Shown: positions 43,843 through 52,688 of the stretch, in pieces
How the letters are laid out: each line of letters opens with the position of its first letter
Numbering within the stretch: the first letter of the stretch is position 1
Source: Nesterenkonia aurantiaca
GTDB taxonomy: Bacteria; Actinomycetota; Actinomycetes; Actinomycetales; Micrococcaceae
NCBI RefSeq assembly: GCF_004364585.1
Contig: NZ_SOAN01000004.1
Coordinates: 207,530 to 271,529 of the forward strand
Direction of reading: 5' to 3'
Length of the DNA: 64,000 nt
Notes under the pieces: generated by a model
Seen by the model: the letters and a program-made list of their open reading frames with translations, nothing else
Databases searched by the model: none
What the model was told of the DNA's origin: nothing
Position numbers and translations under genes: made by a program

Positions 43843-44915
43843 CGCGGGCCGTCCCCGGTGTCGGGTGTGTCTGCGTCGCTGCCGCCGCTTTCGCCGGCCT
43901 GGCTGCCGGATGAGTCGCTGCTGCTGGAGTCGCTGCCGCTAGTGTCTGCGCCGCTGCCGCTGGCGTCACTGCCGGTGGCGTCGCGGCTGGTCAGCTCGAG
44001 CAGGTGGCCGAGCTCGAGCCGGCCCAGCGGGCGCACGGTGCCCTGCTGCTGGTTGCCGATGGTGATCTCGCCCAGCGCGGTGCGCACCAGGCGCAGCACC
44101 GGGTGTCCGACGTGATCGAAGATCCGGCGCACGATCCGGTTGCGTCCAGAGTGCAGGGTCACCTGGATCATGGTGCGGCGGCCGTCGCTGCCCAGCTGCC
44201 GGTAGTCGTCCACCGCAATGGGCCCGTCCTCCAGCTCGATCCCGGCGCGCAGCTTCTTGCCGACCTCTTTGTACACCGGTCCGGCGACCTCGACCACGTA
44301 GGTCTTGGGCACCTCGTAGGAGGGGTGGGTGAGCTTATTGGCCAGCTCGCCGTCGTTGGTCAGCAGCAGCAGGCCCTCGGTCTCGGCGTCGAGGCGGCCG
44401 ACGTGGAAGAGCCGGGCGGCCTGCATCTCCTCGGTGAGGTAGTCATTGATGCAGGGGCGACCGTGCGGGTCGGACATGGTGGTGACCACGCCGGTGGGCT
44501 TGTTGAACATCACGTACTGGTGTTCCACGCTGAGCTGGATCCGCACGCCGTCAACATGGATGGTCACGTTCTCGGGCCGCACGCGGATGCCGGGTTCGAT
44601 GATGACCTTGCCGTCCACCGCGACCCGGCCCTCGGAGATCAAGGCCTCGCAGACCCGCCGGGAGGCGACGCCGGCCTGGGCCAGGACCTTCTGCAGCCGG
44701 ACGCCTTCGGGGTCATGGACCGCGGTGAAGTTCTCCTCGGCCTCGTCTCGGCGGGGCTTGGCCCGGCTGGGACCGGTGGAGATCATCCGCTGCGGGTCCT
44801 CGGAGGAGAACGGTCCCCCGGACTGACCGGCCTTCGGGGTGCGGGCTGCCGTGGCAGCGCGTGGCTCCCGCCGCTGCGCCTCGCGCGCGCGGCGGTCTGG
44901 GCCCGAAGAATTCAT
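43839..44915 (-). CDS. rluB: Pseudouridine synthase RluB family
   Basis: 358 residues with an S4 RNA-binding domain (GVRLQKVLAQAGVASRRVCEALISEGRVAVDG, in part: LQKVLAQAGVASRRVCEALI) and a catalytic domain with the aspartate motif GRLDAETEGLLLLTNDG. It modifies a uridine of 23S rRNA (position 2605 in E. coli numbering, by family). The ATG at 44915 has GGAGA 4 bp upstream. The last 50 residues form a Ser/Asp/Gly-rich tail unlike the family (GSDASGSGADTSGSDSSSSD). It lies 40 bp after scpB. Confidence 0.95.
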   Translation of the reverse strand: MNSSGPDRRAREAQRREPRAATAARTPKAGQSGGPFSSEDPQRMISTGPSRAKPRRDEAEENFTAVHDPEGVRLQKVLAQAGVASRRVCEALISEGRVAVDGKVIIEPGIRVRPENVTIHVDGVRIQLSVEHQYVMFNKPTGVVTTMSDPHGRPCINDYLTEEMQAARLFHVGRLDAETEGLLLLTNDGELANKLTHPSYEVPKTYVVEVAGPVYKEVGKKLRAGIELEDGPIAVDDYRQLGSDGRRTMIQVTLHSGRNRIVRRIFDHVGHPVLRLVRTALGEITIGNQQQGTVRPLGRLELGHLLELTSRDATGSDASGSGADTSGSDSSSSDSSGSQAGESGGSDADTPDTGDGPR

Positions 44916-44955
44916 GGTCTCCATTCTATGGGGAGTGTCCAATCGGTTCGGCCAC

Positions 44956-45531
44956 TCAGCCTTGCGGGCCCAGCTCCTCGGCGGCTTCGATGCCGGGCAG
45001 GTGTGGGGAGAGCTGGGGAAGCTCCTGCACGGAGTTGATCCCGAGCCGTTCCAGCAGGTCCGCGGTGGTGACATACAGGGTGGCTCCGGTGAGCGGATCG
45101 GTCCCGGCGGTGTCCACCAGGCCGCGGGTGACCAGGGTGCGCACCACCCCGTCGACGTTGACCCCGCGGATCGCTGCGACCTGGGAGCGGGCCACCGGCT
45201 GCCGGTAGGCGATCACGGCCAGGGTCTCGAGTGCGGCCTGGGAGAGCCGGGTGGTGGCTCCGCCGAGGACGAAGGCGGAGACCTGCTCGGCGTGCTCGGC
45301 GCGGGAGTAGTAGCGGTATCCCCCGGCGATCTCGCGCAGCTCATAGCCGCGGCGCCGGGAGCCCTCGCTGATCCCGTCGAGGTCCAGGCGCAGCGCATCG
45401 AGCACCGCGACGACCTGGTGTTCGGGGATCTCGAGCACCTGGGCCAGCTCCACGGCGGTGACCGGCTCCTCGGTGATCATCAGCACCGCCTCCGCGGCGG
45501 CGAGCAGGTCCTCGCTGATCGGCTCAGCCAT
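44956..45531 (-). CDS. scpB: Segregation and condensation protein B
   Basis: 191-residue kleisin-associated subunit of the SMC complex that compacts and segregates chromosomes. Two winged-helix domains are visible: ISEDLLAAAEAVLMITEEPVTAVELAQVL (in part: LAAAEAVLMITEEPVTAVEL) and ALETLAVIAYRQPVARSQVAAIRGVNVDGVVRTL (in part: ETLAVIAYRQPVARSQVAAI). The ATG at 45531 overlaps the scpA stop by 8 bp and has GGAGGA 8 bp upstream. Its partners are ScpA, encoded next door, and SMC, encoded elsewhere. Confidence 0.95.
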   Translation of the reverse strand: MAEPISEDLLAAAEAVLMITEEPVTAVELAQVLEIPEHQVVAVLDALRLDLDGISEGSRRRGYELREIAGGYRYYSRAEHAEQVSAFVLGGATTRLSQAALETLAVIAYRQPVARSQVAAIRGVNVDGVVRTLVTRGLVDTAGTDPLTGATLYVTTADLLERLGINSVQELPQLSPHLPGIEAAEELGPQG

Positions 45532-46462
45532 GATCGGCATCCTCCGTCTCAGGGGCTGGTCTCGGGGACTGCCCGGACTCCGGCTCCGCCCATTCCGCGG
45601 CCGCCCGGTCCAGCGCCGCGATCTCACCGCTGGCGGGCCCGGACCACAGGACGCGCAGCTCGCCCAGCGGCGCGTCCTGTTCGAACTCGACGTCGCGGTC
45701 CCGGTAGAGCTCCAGCAGCCCCAGGAACCGCACGACGACGACGAGCCGGCTCTCGGACTCGCGGATCAGCTCGGTGAAGCTGGCCGCGCCGGCCTCACGC
45801 AGCAGCGCAGTCATCACCGCCATCTCGGCCCGGATGTCCACCGTGTGGGAGTGCAGATGCTCGAACCGGATATGGTCCGGCTCCATGGCCGGACGGGCGA
45901 AGGCGCGCTCGGCGATGGTCTTCAGGTCCTCCGGGGTGGTCTTGAAGACCAGTTCCGGGAGCAGCTGGGCCAGCTCGGGGTGGGTCCCGGGCTGGCGCGG
46001 GAGGCGGTCCGAGTGCGCCTGGATCTGCTCGGCGATGTGTCCGGCGATGTGTTTGAACGCCCGGTATTGCAGCAGGCGGGCGAAGAGCAGGTCGCGGGCC
46101 TCCAGGGCGGCGACATCCTCCTGGGACTCGACCTCTCCGCCGGGCAGCAGCTGCGCCGCCTTGAGGTCCAGCAGCGTGGCGGCGATCAGGATGAAGTTCG
46201 AGGACTCATCCAGCGCCTGATGGTGTGAGAGTCCGCGCACATAGCCGATGAACTCGTCGGTCACCGCGGCGAGCGCCACCGCGGTGACGTCCATCTCGCG
46301 CTTGGCGATCAGGCCCAGCAGCAGGTCGAAGGGGCCGTCGAAGTTCGTCAGCGAGACGGTGAATCCGGTGGAATCGCGCCGGGAGTCGGTCCCGAGCTGC
46401 TCGAGGCCCCCGGCTGCGTCGGCATCTGGACGCGCCGCGGCGCCCGCTGCCGGCTGCGCCAC
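45524..46462 (-). CDS. scpA: Segregation and condensation protein A
   Basis: 312-residue kleisin of the SMC-ScpAB complex. The N-terminal signature is SLTNFDGPFDLLLGLIAKREMDVTAVALA (in part: NFDGPFDLLLGLIAKREMDV), the middle has LIAATLLDLKAAQLLP, and the C-terminal winged helix is near FTELIRESESRLVVVVRFLGLLELYRD (in part: SRLVVVVRFLGLLELYRD). The GTG at 46462 overlaps the parA stop by 1 bp. It is co-directional with parA and scpB. Confidence 0.95.
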   Translation of the reverse strand: MAQPAAGAAARPDADAAGGLEQLGTDSRRDSTGFTVSLTNFDGPFDLLLGLIAKREMDVTAVALAAVTDEFIGYVRGLSHHQALDESSNFILIAATLLDLKAAQLLPGGEVESQEDVAALEARDLLFARLLQYRAFKHIAGHIAEQIQAHSDRLPRQPGTHPELAQLLPELVFKTTPEDLKTIAERAFARPAMEPDHIRFEHLHSHTVDIRAEMAVMTALLREAGAASFTELIRESESRLVVVVRFLGLLELYRDRDVEFEQDAPLGELRVLWSGPASGEIAALDRAAAEWAEPESGQSPRPAPETEDADHG

Positions 46463-47415
46463 TAGGGCGATCCACCTCGAAGGATCAGCTCTCGGGCCAG
46501 CTGCCGGTAGGCCTTGGCACCCTCATGCTTATGCGCGTAGGCGGTGATCGGCTCCGCGGCCACGGTGGCGTCGGGGAACTTCACCGAGCGTTTGATGACG
46601 GTCTCGAAGACCTTCTCGCCGAAGGCCTCGACGATCCTGGCGATGACCTCCCGGGCATGCAGGGTGCGCAGATCCACCATGGTGACCACCACGCCGTCGA
46701 TCTCCAGGTCCGGGTTCAACCGGTCCTGGACCTTCTCGATGGTGTCCACCAGCAGCGCCACAGCGCGCAGCGCGAAGTACTCGGCCTCCAGCGGGATGAC
46801 GACGCCGTGGGCGGCGGTCAGCGCGTTGACGGTGAGCAGACCCAGCGAGGGCTGGCAGTCGATGATGATGACGTCGTAGTCGTTGCGGACCTGGCGCAGC
46901 GCACGATCCAGGACCTGTTCGCGGGCCACCTCGTTGACCAGCTGCACCTCGGCGGCGGAGAGGTCGATGTTGGCCGGGAGCAGGTCGATGTTCTCCACGT
47001 GGGTGGACACGATCGCGTCGCGGGTCTTGACCTCGCGCTCCATGAGCACGTTGTAGACCGTGGTCTCGAGCTCATGCGGGCTGGTGCCGAAGCCGGCGGA
47101 GAGCGCGCCCTGCGGGTCGAAGTCCACCATCAGCACGCGGCGGCCGTATTCGGCCAGCGCCGCTCCCAGGTTGATCGCGGAGGTGGTCTTGCCGACTCCG
47201 CCCTTCTGGTTGACCATCGCGATGACGCGCGCGGGCCCGTGGCTGCTCAGCGGGGCGGGCTCGGCGAAGTCATGCTTCGGCCGGCCGGTGGGGCCCATGA
47301 TCGCGTCGCCGTAGATGGTGAAGAGTTCGGTCGGCTGGTCGGCCTGCGACGCGTTGACCTCCCGGTCAGGCGTTTCGCCCATCCGGGCACCCGGCTCGCT
47401 CACGTGATCCCTCAT
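46462..47415 (-). CDS. ParA family ATPase linked to scpAB
   Basis: 317 residues: an N-terminal tail of about 65 residues, then a ParA/MinD-type P-loop with the deviant Walker A NQKGGVGKTTSAINLGAALAE (in part: NQKGGVGKTTSAINLGAA), DFDPQGALSAGFG, and DYDVIIIDCQPSLGLLTVNAL (Walker B). This is the scpA-adjacent ParA of actinobacteria (Rv1708 type), not the parA of the origin-proximal parABS locus; a parB gene is absent. The ATG at 47415 has AGGAGG just upstream. It is the first gene of the seven-gene minus-strand run down to der. Confidence 0.93.
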   Translation of the reverse strand: MRDHVSEPGARMGETPDREVNASQADQPTELFTIYGDAIMGPTGRPKHDFAEPAPLSSHGPARVIAMVNQKGGVGKTTSAINLGAALAEYGRRVLMVDFDPQGALSAGFGTSPHELETTVYNVLMEREVKTRDAIVSTHVENIDLLPANIDLSAAEVQLVNEVAREQVLDRALRQVRNDYDVIIIDCQPSLGLLTVNALTAAHGVVIPLEAEYFALRAVALLVDTIEKVQDRLNPDLEIDGVVVTMVDLRTLHAREVIARIVEAFGEKVFETVIKRSVKFPDATVAAEPITAYAHKHEGAKAYRQLARELILRGGSP

Positions 47416-47509
47416 CTTCCTCCTGCGGACAACAACTTATCCAGGTTACCCCGTGTCCTGAGCCAGGCAAGATGCGCGGGCGAAGTAGCACTCGAAGGTT
47501 CACCGCACG

Positions 47510-47569
47510 GCCGGTTCAGGCGCCGGTTCAGGCGTCGGATCAGGTGCCGGTTCAGGCGTCGGCGGAGGC
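47510..47569. repeat. 12-bp tandem repeats after the TRIC gene
   Basis: Five consecutive 12-bp units of the form GCCGGTTCAGGC lie directly downstream of the TRIC stop; three are identical, one has a few differences, and the last is degenerate. Read in the TRIC frame after the stop codon they encode a Pro-Glu-Pro-Ala type repeat. Confidence 0.85.
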
Positions 47570-47571
47570 GC

Positions 47572-48204
47572 TCAGGCCGCGCCGCCGCTGGAGCCGCGTC
47601 CGGCCAGCGGCACCCGCCAGCCCCGCTTGAGCGAGATCATCCGCAGCGTGAAGACCAGGCTGGAGACCACCAGTCCGGCCCAGATCAGCGGCAGCTCGTA
47701 GCTGAGCACGATCACCATCAGCCCGGCCCCGAACATGGCCGGCACCGCGTAGACCCCGCGCGGGTTGAAGATCTGCGGGGTCTCATTGGCCACCACGTCA
47801 CGCATCGCCCCGCCGCCGACTGCGGTGGTCACCCCCAGCAGCACGCAGGCGATCTCGTTGAGCCCGGCGTTGAACGCGATGACCGTGCCGGTGAGGCAGA
47901 ACAGCGAGAGGCCGACGGCGTCGAAGACCAGCAGCGTCCGGCGCAGCCGGGTCTCATGGAGCAGCCCGGTGAGCACCAGGATCACCGCGAGGAGCACCGG
48001 GGCCAGGTAGATCGGCTGCAGGAAGGCGGCCGGGGGTCCCTGGCCGATGATGATGTCTCGTGTGACCCCGCCGCCGAGTCCGGCCATGGAGGCCAGCAGC
48101 AGCGAACCCACGACGTCGAAGCCCTTGCGGGCGGCGAGCAGCGCCCCGGAGACCGCGAAGGCGAAGGTGCCCAGCAGCTCCACCGCCAACAGCGCCAGGT
48201 CCAT
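47572..48204 (-). CDS. TRIC-family cation channel (UPF0126/YicG type)
   Basis: 210-residue membrane protein with seven predicted helices in two repeats. Each repeat carries the glycine-rich motif: AGLGGGVTRDIIIG and TAVGGGAMRDVVANETP. These match prokaryotic TRIC (trimeric intracellular cation) channels, which conduct potassium or sodium in the studied members. The protein ends GRGSSGGAA at a TGA. The codons after that stop stay open for 22 more residues (APPTPEPAPDPTPEPAPEPA then VR). The start at 48204 is the ATG beginning MDLALLAVELLG. Confidence 0.9.
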   Translation of the reverse strand: MDLALLAVELLGTFAFAVSGALLAARKGFDVVGSLLLASMAGLGGGVTRDIIIGQGPPAAFLQPIYLAPVLLAVILVLTGLLHETRLRRTLLVFDAVGLSLFCLTGTVIAFNAGLNEIACVLLGVTTAVGGGAMRDVVANETPQIFNPRGVYAVPAMFGAGLMVIVLSYELPLIWAGLVVSSLVFTLRMISLKRGWRVPLAGRGSSGGAA

Positions 48205-48307
48205 CGCTCTCCCTCTGCGTCAGCCGGTGAGCAGCTGCGCGTGACACCTCCACGGCGCCCAGGCTGCGGAGACTCTCCCGGCGCGCGGTCACGCGCCGCC
48301 GACAAGC

Positions 48308-50260
48308 CTACCGTCGGGGCCGCAGCACCGGGATCAGATCATCGAGCACCGAGGCGTCCTCGATGGTGGAGGGCACCCGGGCCTGCTCGCCGTCGGCGAT
48401 CTGTCGCATGGTCTTGCGCAGGATCTTGCCTGAGCGGGTCTTCGGCAGCGCGGCGACCACCGCGACCGTCTTGAAATCGGCCACCGGACCGATGTCCCGG
48501 CGCACCAGGGCGGTCAGCTCGGCCTGCAGCATCTTCGGATCGTCGGTGCGTCCGGACTTGAGCACTACGAAGCCTGAGGCGCGCTGGCCCTTGAGCTCGT
48601 CCTGCAGCCCGATCACCGCGCATTCGGCGACCGCCGGGTGGGAGGCGACCACGGCTTCTATTGATCCGGCTGAGAGCCGGTGGCCGGCCACGTTGATCAC
48701 GTCATCGGTGCGCCCCATCACGAAGAGGTAGCCGTCAGGATCCAGGTAGCCGGAGTCCCCGGTGGCGTAGAACCCGGGGAACGCCGCGAGGTAGGAGTCG
48801 ATGTAGCGCTGGTCATCACCCCAGAGCGTGGGCAGGGTGCCCGGGGGCATCGGCAGTCGCAGCGCGATGTTGCCCTCCTCCCCCGGCGGCAGCTCCTCCC
48901 CGGTGGCGTCGAGGATCACCACGTCGTAGCCGGCCATCGGCAGGGTGGCCGAGCCCTCCTTGACCGCGAGCGCCTCGATCCCCACCGGGTTGGCCGCGAT
49001 CGGCCAGCCGGTCTCGGTCTGCCACCAGTTGTCGATCACCGGGACCCTCAGGGCCTCGGTGATCCAGCGCTGGGTGACCGGGTCCAGCCGTTCTCCGGCG
49101 GCGTAGAGGTGCCGCAGCGAGGAGATGTCGTAGTCGGCGACCAGCGCCGCTTCCGGGTCGATCTTGCGGATCGCGCGCAGCGCCGTGGGCGCGGTGAACA
49201 GCGCGGTGATTCGGTGCTGCTGAATCATCCGCCAGAACGCGCCGGCGTCCGGGGTGCCCACGGGTTTGCCCTCGTAGAGCACCGTGGTCGCCCCGACCAG
49301 CAGCGGTCCGTAGACGATGAAGGAATGCCCGACCACCCAGCCGACGTCGGAGGCGGTGAACATGGTCTCCCCCGGGCCGACGTCGTAGATCGCCTGCATC
49401 GACCAGCTCAGCGCGACGGCGGTGCCACCCTGGTCCCGGACCACGCCCTTGGGTCGACCGGTGGTCCCGGAGGTGTAGAGGACGTAGAGCGGGTCGGTGG
49501 CGCGCACCGTGACGGGGGCGGCGGGCTGCGCCTGGGCGGAGCGCGCGGCCCAGTCGTGCCATGCCGCGGCACGGTCCGCGCTCGCCGCGCTCCCCTGGTC
49601 TGAAGCGGAATCTGCGGAATCTGCGGTGAACTCCTGCAGGCCGTGGACGAAGCCCTCGCGCTCCTGGACCACCACGTGGCGGACCTGGTGCGTGGCCAGG
49701 CGCAGCGCCTCGGCCACGGTGGGCAGGTATTCGACCTTCCGGGTGGGCTCGATGCCTCCGGTGGCCGTGAGCAGGACGTCCGGCGAGGCGTCGTCGATGC
49801 GGGAGGCGAGCTCCTTGGCGGCGAACCCGCCGAAGACCACCGAGTGCACCGCGCCGATCCGCGCGCAGGCGAGCATCGCGATGGGGGCCTGCGGGATCAT
49901 CGGCAGATAGATGATGACCCGGTCCCCGGCGCCCACGCCGAGCTCGGTGAGCATCCCGGCGCACTGCGCCACCTCCGCGGTGAGCTCGGCATAGCTGTAG
50001 CTGTGCACGGTCCCGGTCACGGCGGAGTCATAGATCAGCGCGGCCTGGTCTCCGCGTCCGGCCTCGACGTGGCGGTCCAGGCAGTTGTAGCTCAGATTCA
50101 GCCTCGCGTCGGGGAACCAGCGATAGATCGGTGCCGCAGAGTCATCCAGGGCGCGCTCCGGGGCGCGGTCCCAGTCGATCTGGGCGGCGGCGTCGAGCCA
50201 GAACTCCTCGCGCTCGGCCAACGATCGGGCGTGCAGCTCGCGATAGGACGGACCGGTCAT
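48308..50260 (-). CDS. prpE: Propionate-CoA ligase
   Basis: AMP-forming acyl-CoA synthetase, 650 residues, of the propionyl/acetyl-CoA synthetase group. The adenylation loop is VLYTSGTTGRPKGVVRDQGG, W-W-Q-T-E-T is NWWQTETGWP, and the catalytic lysine is in KTRSGKILRKTMRQI. The gene is divergent from gntR-prpD-prpB-prpC, which indicates propionate as substrate. The ATG at 50260 has AGGAG 7 bp upstream; an ATG six codons earlier (50278) has no ribosome site. A TGTATACA box lies about 60 bp further upstream at the probable -10. Confidence 0.93.
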   Translation of the reverse strand: MTGPSYRELHARSLAEREEFWLDAAAQIDWDRAPERALDDSAAPIYRWFPDARLNLSYNCLDRHVEAGRGDQAALIYDSAVTGTVHSYSYAELTAEVAQCAGMLTELGVGAGDRVIIYLPMIPQAPIAMLACARIGAVHSVVFGGFAAKELASRIDDASPDVLLTATGGIEPTRKVEYLPTVAEALRLATHQVRHVVVQEREGFVHGLQEFTADSADSASDQGSAASADRAAAWHDWAARSAQAQPAAPVTVRATDPLYVLYTSGTTGRPKGVVRDQGGTAVALSWSMQAIYDVGPGETMFTASDVGWVVGHSFIVYGPLLVGATTVLYEGKPVGTPDAGAFWRMIQQHRITALFTAPTALRAIRKIDPEAALVADYDISSLRHLYAAGERLDPVTQRWITEALRVPVIDNWWQTETGWPIAANPVGIEALAVKEGSATLPMAGYDVVILDATGEELPPGEEGNIALRLPMPPGTLPTLWGDDQRYIDSYLAAFPGFYATGDSGYLDPDGYLFVMGRTDDVINVAGHRLSAGSIEAVVASHPAVAECAVIGLQDELKGQRASGFVVLKSGRTDDPKMLQAELTALVRRDIGPVADFKTVAVVAALPKTRSGKILRKTMRQIADGEQARVPSTIEDASVLDDLIPVLRPRR

Positions 50261-50337
50261 GGGAATGCTCCTGCTCATCGACGGGGAGGCGTGACACCTT
50301 CCAGGGTATGACCTGCCTCACAGAAGGTAAAGGCCCA

Positions 50338-50345
50338 TGTATACA
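50338..50345. promoter_or_regulatory. TGTATACA operator at the prpE promoter
   Basis: A perfect 8-bp palindrome. On the minus strand it contains TATACA, the best -10 for prpE. It is one of two identical boxes in the divergent region, 63 bp (about six helical turns) apart, and is a likely binding site for the adjacent GntR-family regulator. Confidence 0.6.
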
Positions 50346-50400
50346 AATCTCCGGTGTTCATCGAATTTTCACCCGGAACACTGTCTGGAGTCCGTGTCGA

Positions 50401-50408
50401 TGTATACA
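50401..50408. promoter_or_regulatory. TGTATACA operator at the gntR promoter
   Basis: The second perfect TGTATACA palindrome. With the following AT it forms TACAAT (50405-50410), a -10 whose start point would fall at or near the ATG at 50417, so the gntR-prpDBC mRNA may be leaderless. A bound regulator would cover the -10. Confidence 0.6.
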
Positions 50409-50416
50409 ATCAAGTC

Positions 50417-51142
50417 ATGCGTGCCAGCGACCGTGCCTACGACACCTTGCGGCAGGAGATCCTCGACGGGGTGCTGACCCCGGGGACCCTGCTCGGCGAG
50501 GTCGAGCAGGCGGAGCGGCTCGGCCTCTCCCGCACCCCGCTGCGTGAGGCGTTGTCCCGGCTGATCGCCGACGGCCTCGCCGGCCAGACCCGAGGGCGGG
50601 GCACGGTGGTCAGCTCGATCTCGGCGGCAGACGTGGATCTGCTCTTCGAGCTCCGGCTTCCGCTGGAGGTCCAGTCGGCGCGGCTCGCGGCAGAACGTGG
50701 AGACCCGGTTCGGTTCACTGCGCTCGCGGAGCGCTTCACCGCGGCGGAGCAGACGCTTCGCGCGCGTCAGCGCGAGCGGGATCCGGCCCAGGCCGACGAG
50801 CACTACTACGCGCTCACCGAGGAGCTCGACGAGGCGGTCTCCGAGGCGGTGGCCAATCCCTATCTGAGTCTGGCTCTGCGCAGCATGCGCGCCCACCTGG
50901 TCCGGGCCCGACGGCTCTCTCAGCACGCGCCCGAACGACTGGCGGCCTCGGCCCGGGAGCACCGCGAGGTGTGCACCGCCATCGCCTCCGGAGACCCCGA
51001 CACCGCGGGCGCCGCGATGCTGATCCATCTGCGCCGCAGCCTCGCCTACATCACGGCCCAGCACAAGAGAATCCAGCCCGAGAGAATTCAACCCGAGACC
51101 GCCCAGCACGCCACGGCACAACACAGCAGCAACGACGCCTGA
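50417..51142 (+). CDS. GntR family regulator of the methylcitrate genes
   Basis: 241 residues of the FadR/FCD subgroup. The N-terminal winged helix reads [20 protein letters not shown], then [28 protein letters not shown] (in part: [20 protein letters not shown]). The C-terminal helical FCD domain (about 80-215) carries an acidic residue and histidines ([24 protein letters not shown]) that form the usual metal and ligand site. The ATG at 50417 is chosen because the helix-turn-helix begins there. It precedes prpD by 25 bp and probably responds to a methylcitrate-cycle intermediate. Confidence 0.88.
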   Translation: MRASDRAYDTLRQEILDGVLTPGTLLGEVEQAERLGLSRTPLREALSRLIADGLAGQTRGRGTVVSSISAADVDLLFELRLPLEVQSARLAAERGDPVRFTALAERFTAAEQTLRARQRERDPAQADEHYYALTEELDEAVSEAVANPYLSLALRSMRAHLVRARRLSQHAPERLAASAREHREVCTAIASGDPDTAGAAMLIHLRRSLAYITAQHKRIQPERIQPETAQHATAQHSSNDA

Positions 51143-51167
51143 CTCCGAATCGAGAGGAACCACCAGC

Positions 51168-52685
51168 ATGATCACGCATAACGTACGGGTCTACCGCAGT
51201 GACGAGAACCTTCCCCGGCAGGACCAGCTCGCCTGGAAGATCGCCCAGGTCGCCGTCGACCCGGTGGAGGTGGATGCGGAGGTCACCGAGATGGTGATCA
51301 ACCGGATCATCGACAACGCGTCGGTGGCGGTGGCCTCGCTGAATCGGGCCCCGATCGTCGCCGCGCGCGCTCAGGCGCTGGACCATTCGGTCTCCGCCAA
51401 CGGTTCCGGCGCCTCGATCTTCGGCATCGAGACGAAGACCAGCCCCGAGTGGGCCGCCTGGGCCAATGGTGTCGCCGTGCGCGAGCTGGATTATCACGAC
51501 ACCTTCCTGGCCGCCGAGTACTCCCACCCAGGGGACAACATTCCGGCCTTGCTGGCCGCGGCCCAGCACACCGGAGCCTCCGGACCGGAGCTGATCCGTG
51601 GCATCGCCACCGGTTACGAGATCCAGGTGGACCTGGTCAAGGCGATCTCGCTGCACAAGCACAAGATCGACCACGTGGCGCACCTCGGACCCTCCGCCGC
51701 GGCCGGCATCGGCACCCTGCTCGATCTCGACGCCGAGACGATCTTCCAGGCTGTGGGCCAGGCGCTGCACACCACCACCGCGACCCGGCAGTCCCGCAAG
51801 GGCGAGATCTCCACCTGGAAGGCCCACGCCCCGGCCTTCGCCGCGAAGATGGCCGTGGAATCCGTGGATCGCGCGATGCGCGGGCAGACCTCCCCGGTGC
51901 CGATCTATGAGGGCGAGGACGGGGTCATCGCCTGGCTGCTCGACGGGCCGGACGCCTCCTACGAGGTGCCGCTGCCAGAGCGCGGGGAGTCCAAGCGGGC
52001 GATCCTGGACACCTATACCAAGGAGCACTCCGCGGAGTACCAGGCGCAGGCCTGGATCGATCTGGCTCGCCGGCTGCATCACGCCCACCCGCAGGTCACC
52101 GACCCTGCGCAGGTGGACTCGGTGCTGATCCGCACCAGCCATCACACCCACTACGTGATCGGCTCCGGGGCGAACGACCCGCAGAAGTACGATCCCACCG
52201 CCTCCCGCGAGACGCTGGATCACTCCATCCCGTATATCTTCACCGTGGCGCTGCAGGACGGCGCCTGGCATCACGTGGACTCCTACACCCCAGAGCGCGC
52301 GCAGCGCGAGGACACCGTCGCGCTCTGGCACAAGGTCACCACCGAGGAGGACCCGGAATGGACCCGGCGGTACCACTCCACCGATATCGCAGAGAAGGCC
52401 TTCGGCGGGTCCGTGGAGATCCGACTGCACACCGGCGAGGTGATCACCGATGAGATCGCCGTGGCCGACGCCCACCCGCTGGGCGCGAGGCCCTTCGCTC
52501 GGGAGCAGTACATCGCGAAGTTCCGCAGCCTGGCGGAGGGTGTGATCGCCGAGGCGGAGATCGAGCGCTTCCTCGGCGCGGCCGAGGGTCTGGAGACGAT
52601 CCCGGCCGGTCAGCTCGATCAGCTCAACATCTTCGCGGCCACCGGGGTCATCGACCCCTCCGCCTCACCGAAGGGACTGTTCTAG
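51168..52685 (+). CDS. prpD: 2-Methylcitrate dehydratase (MmgE/PrpD family)
   Basis: 505 residues. Dehydrates 2-methylcitrate to 2-methyl-cis-aconitate. Family landmarks: [48 protein letters not shown] (in part: [20 protein letters not shown]), [21 protein letters not shown] (in part: [17 protein letters not shown]) and [20 protein letters not shown] (in part: [16 protein letters not shown]). Its context with prpB, prpC and prpE supports propionate catabolism. The ribosome site GAGAGG lies 9 bp before the ATG. Confidence 0.95.
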   Translation: MITHNVRVYRSDENLPRQDQLAWKIAQVAVDPVEVDAEVTEMVINRIIDNASVAVASLNRAPIVAARAQALDHSVSANGSGASIFGIETKTSPEWAAWANGVAVRELDYHDTFLAAEYSHPGDNIPALLAAAQHTGASGPELIRGIATGYEIQVDLVKAISLHKHKIDHVAHLGPSAAAGIGTLLDLDAETIFQAVGQALHTTTATRQSRKGEISTWKAHAPAFAAKMAVESVDRAMRGQTSPVPIYEGEDGVIAWLLDGPDASYEVPLPERGESKRAILDTYTKEHSAEYQAQAWIDLARRLHHAHPQVTDPAQVDSVLIRTSHHTHYVIGSGANDPQKYDPTASRETLDHSIPYIFTVALQDGAWHHVDSYTPERAQREDTVALWHKVTTEEDPEWTRRYHSTDIAEKAFGGSVEIRLHTGEVITDEIAVADAHPLGARPFAREQYIAKFRSLAEGVIAEAEIERFLGAAEGLETIPAGQLDQLNIFAATGVIDPSASPKGLF

Positions 52686-52688
52686 GCC

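Noticed and set aside
46462..47415. Chromosome-origin parABS locus
   Set aside because: No parB and no parS-like sites; the gene is the scpA-linked ParA found away from the origin.
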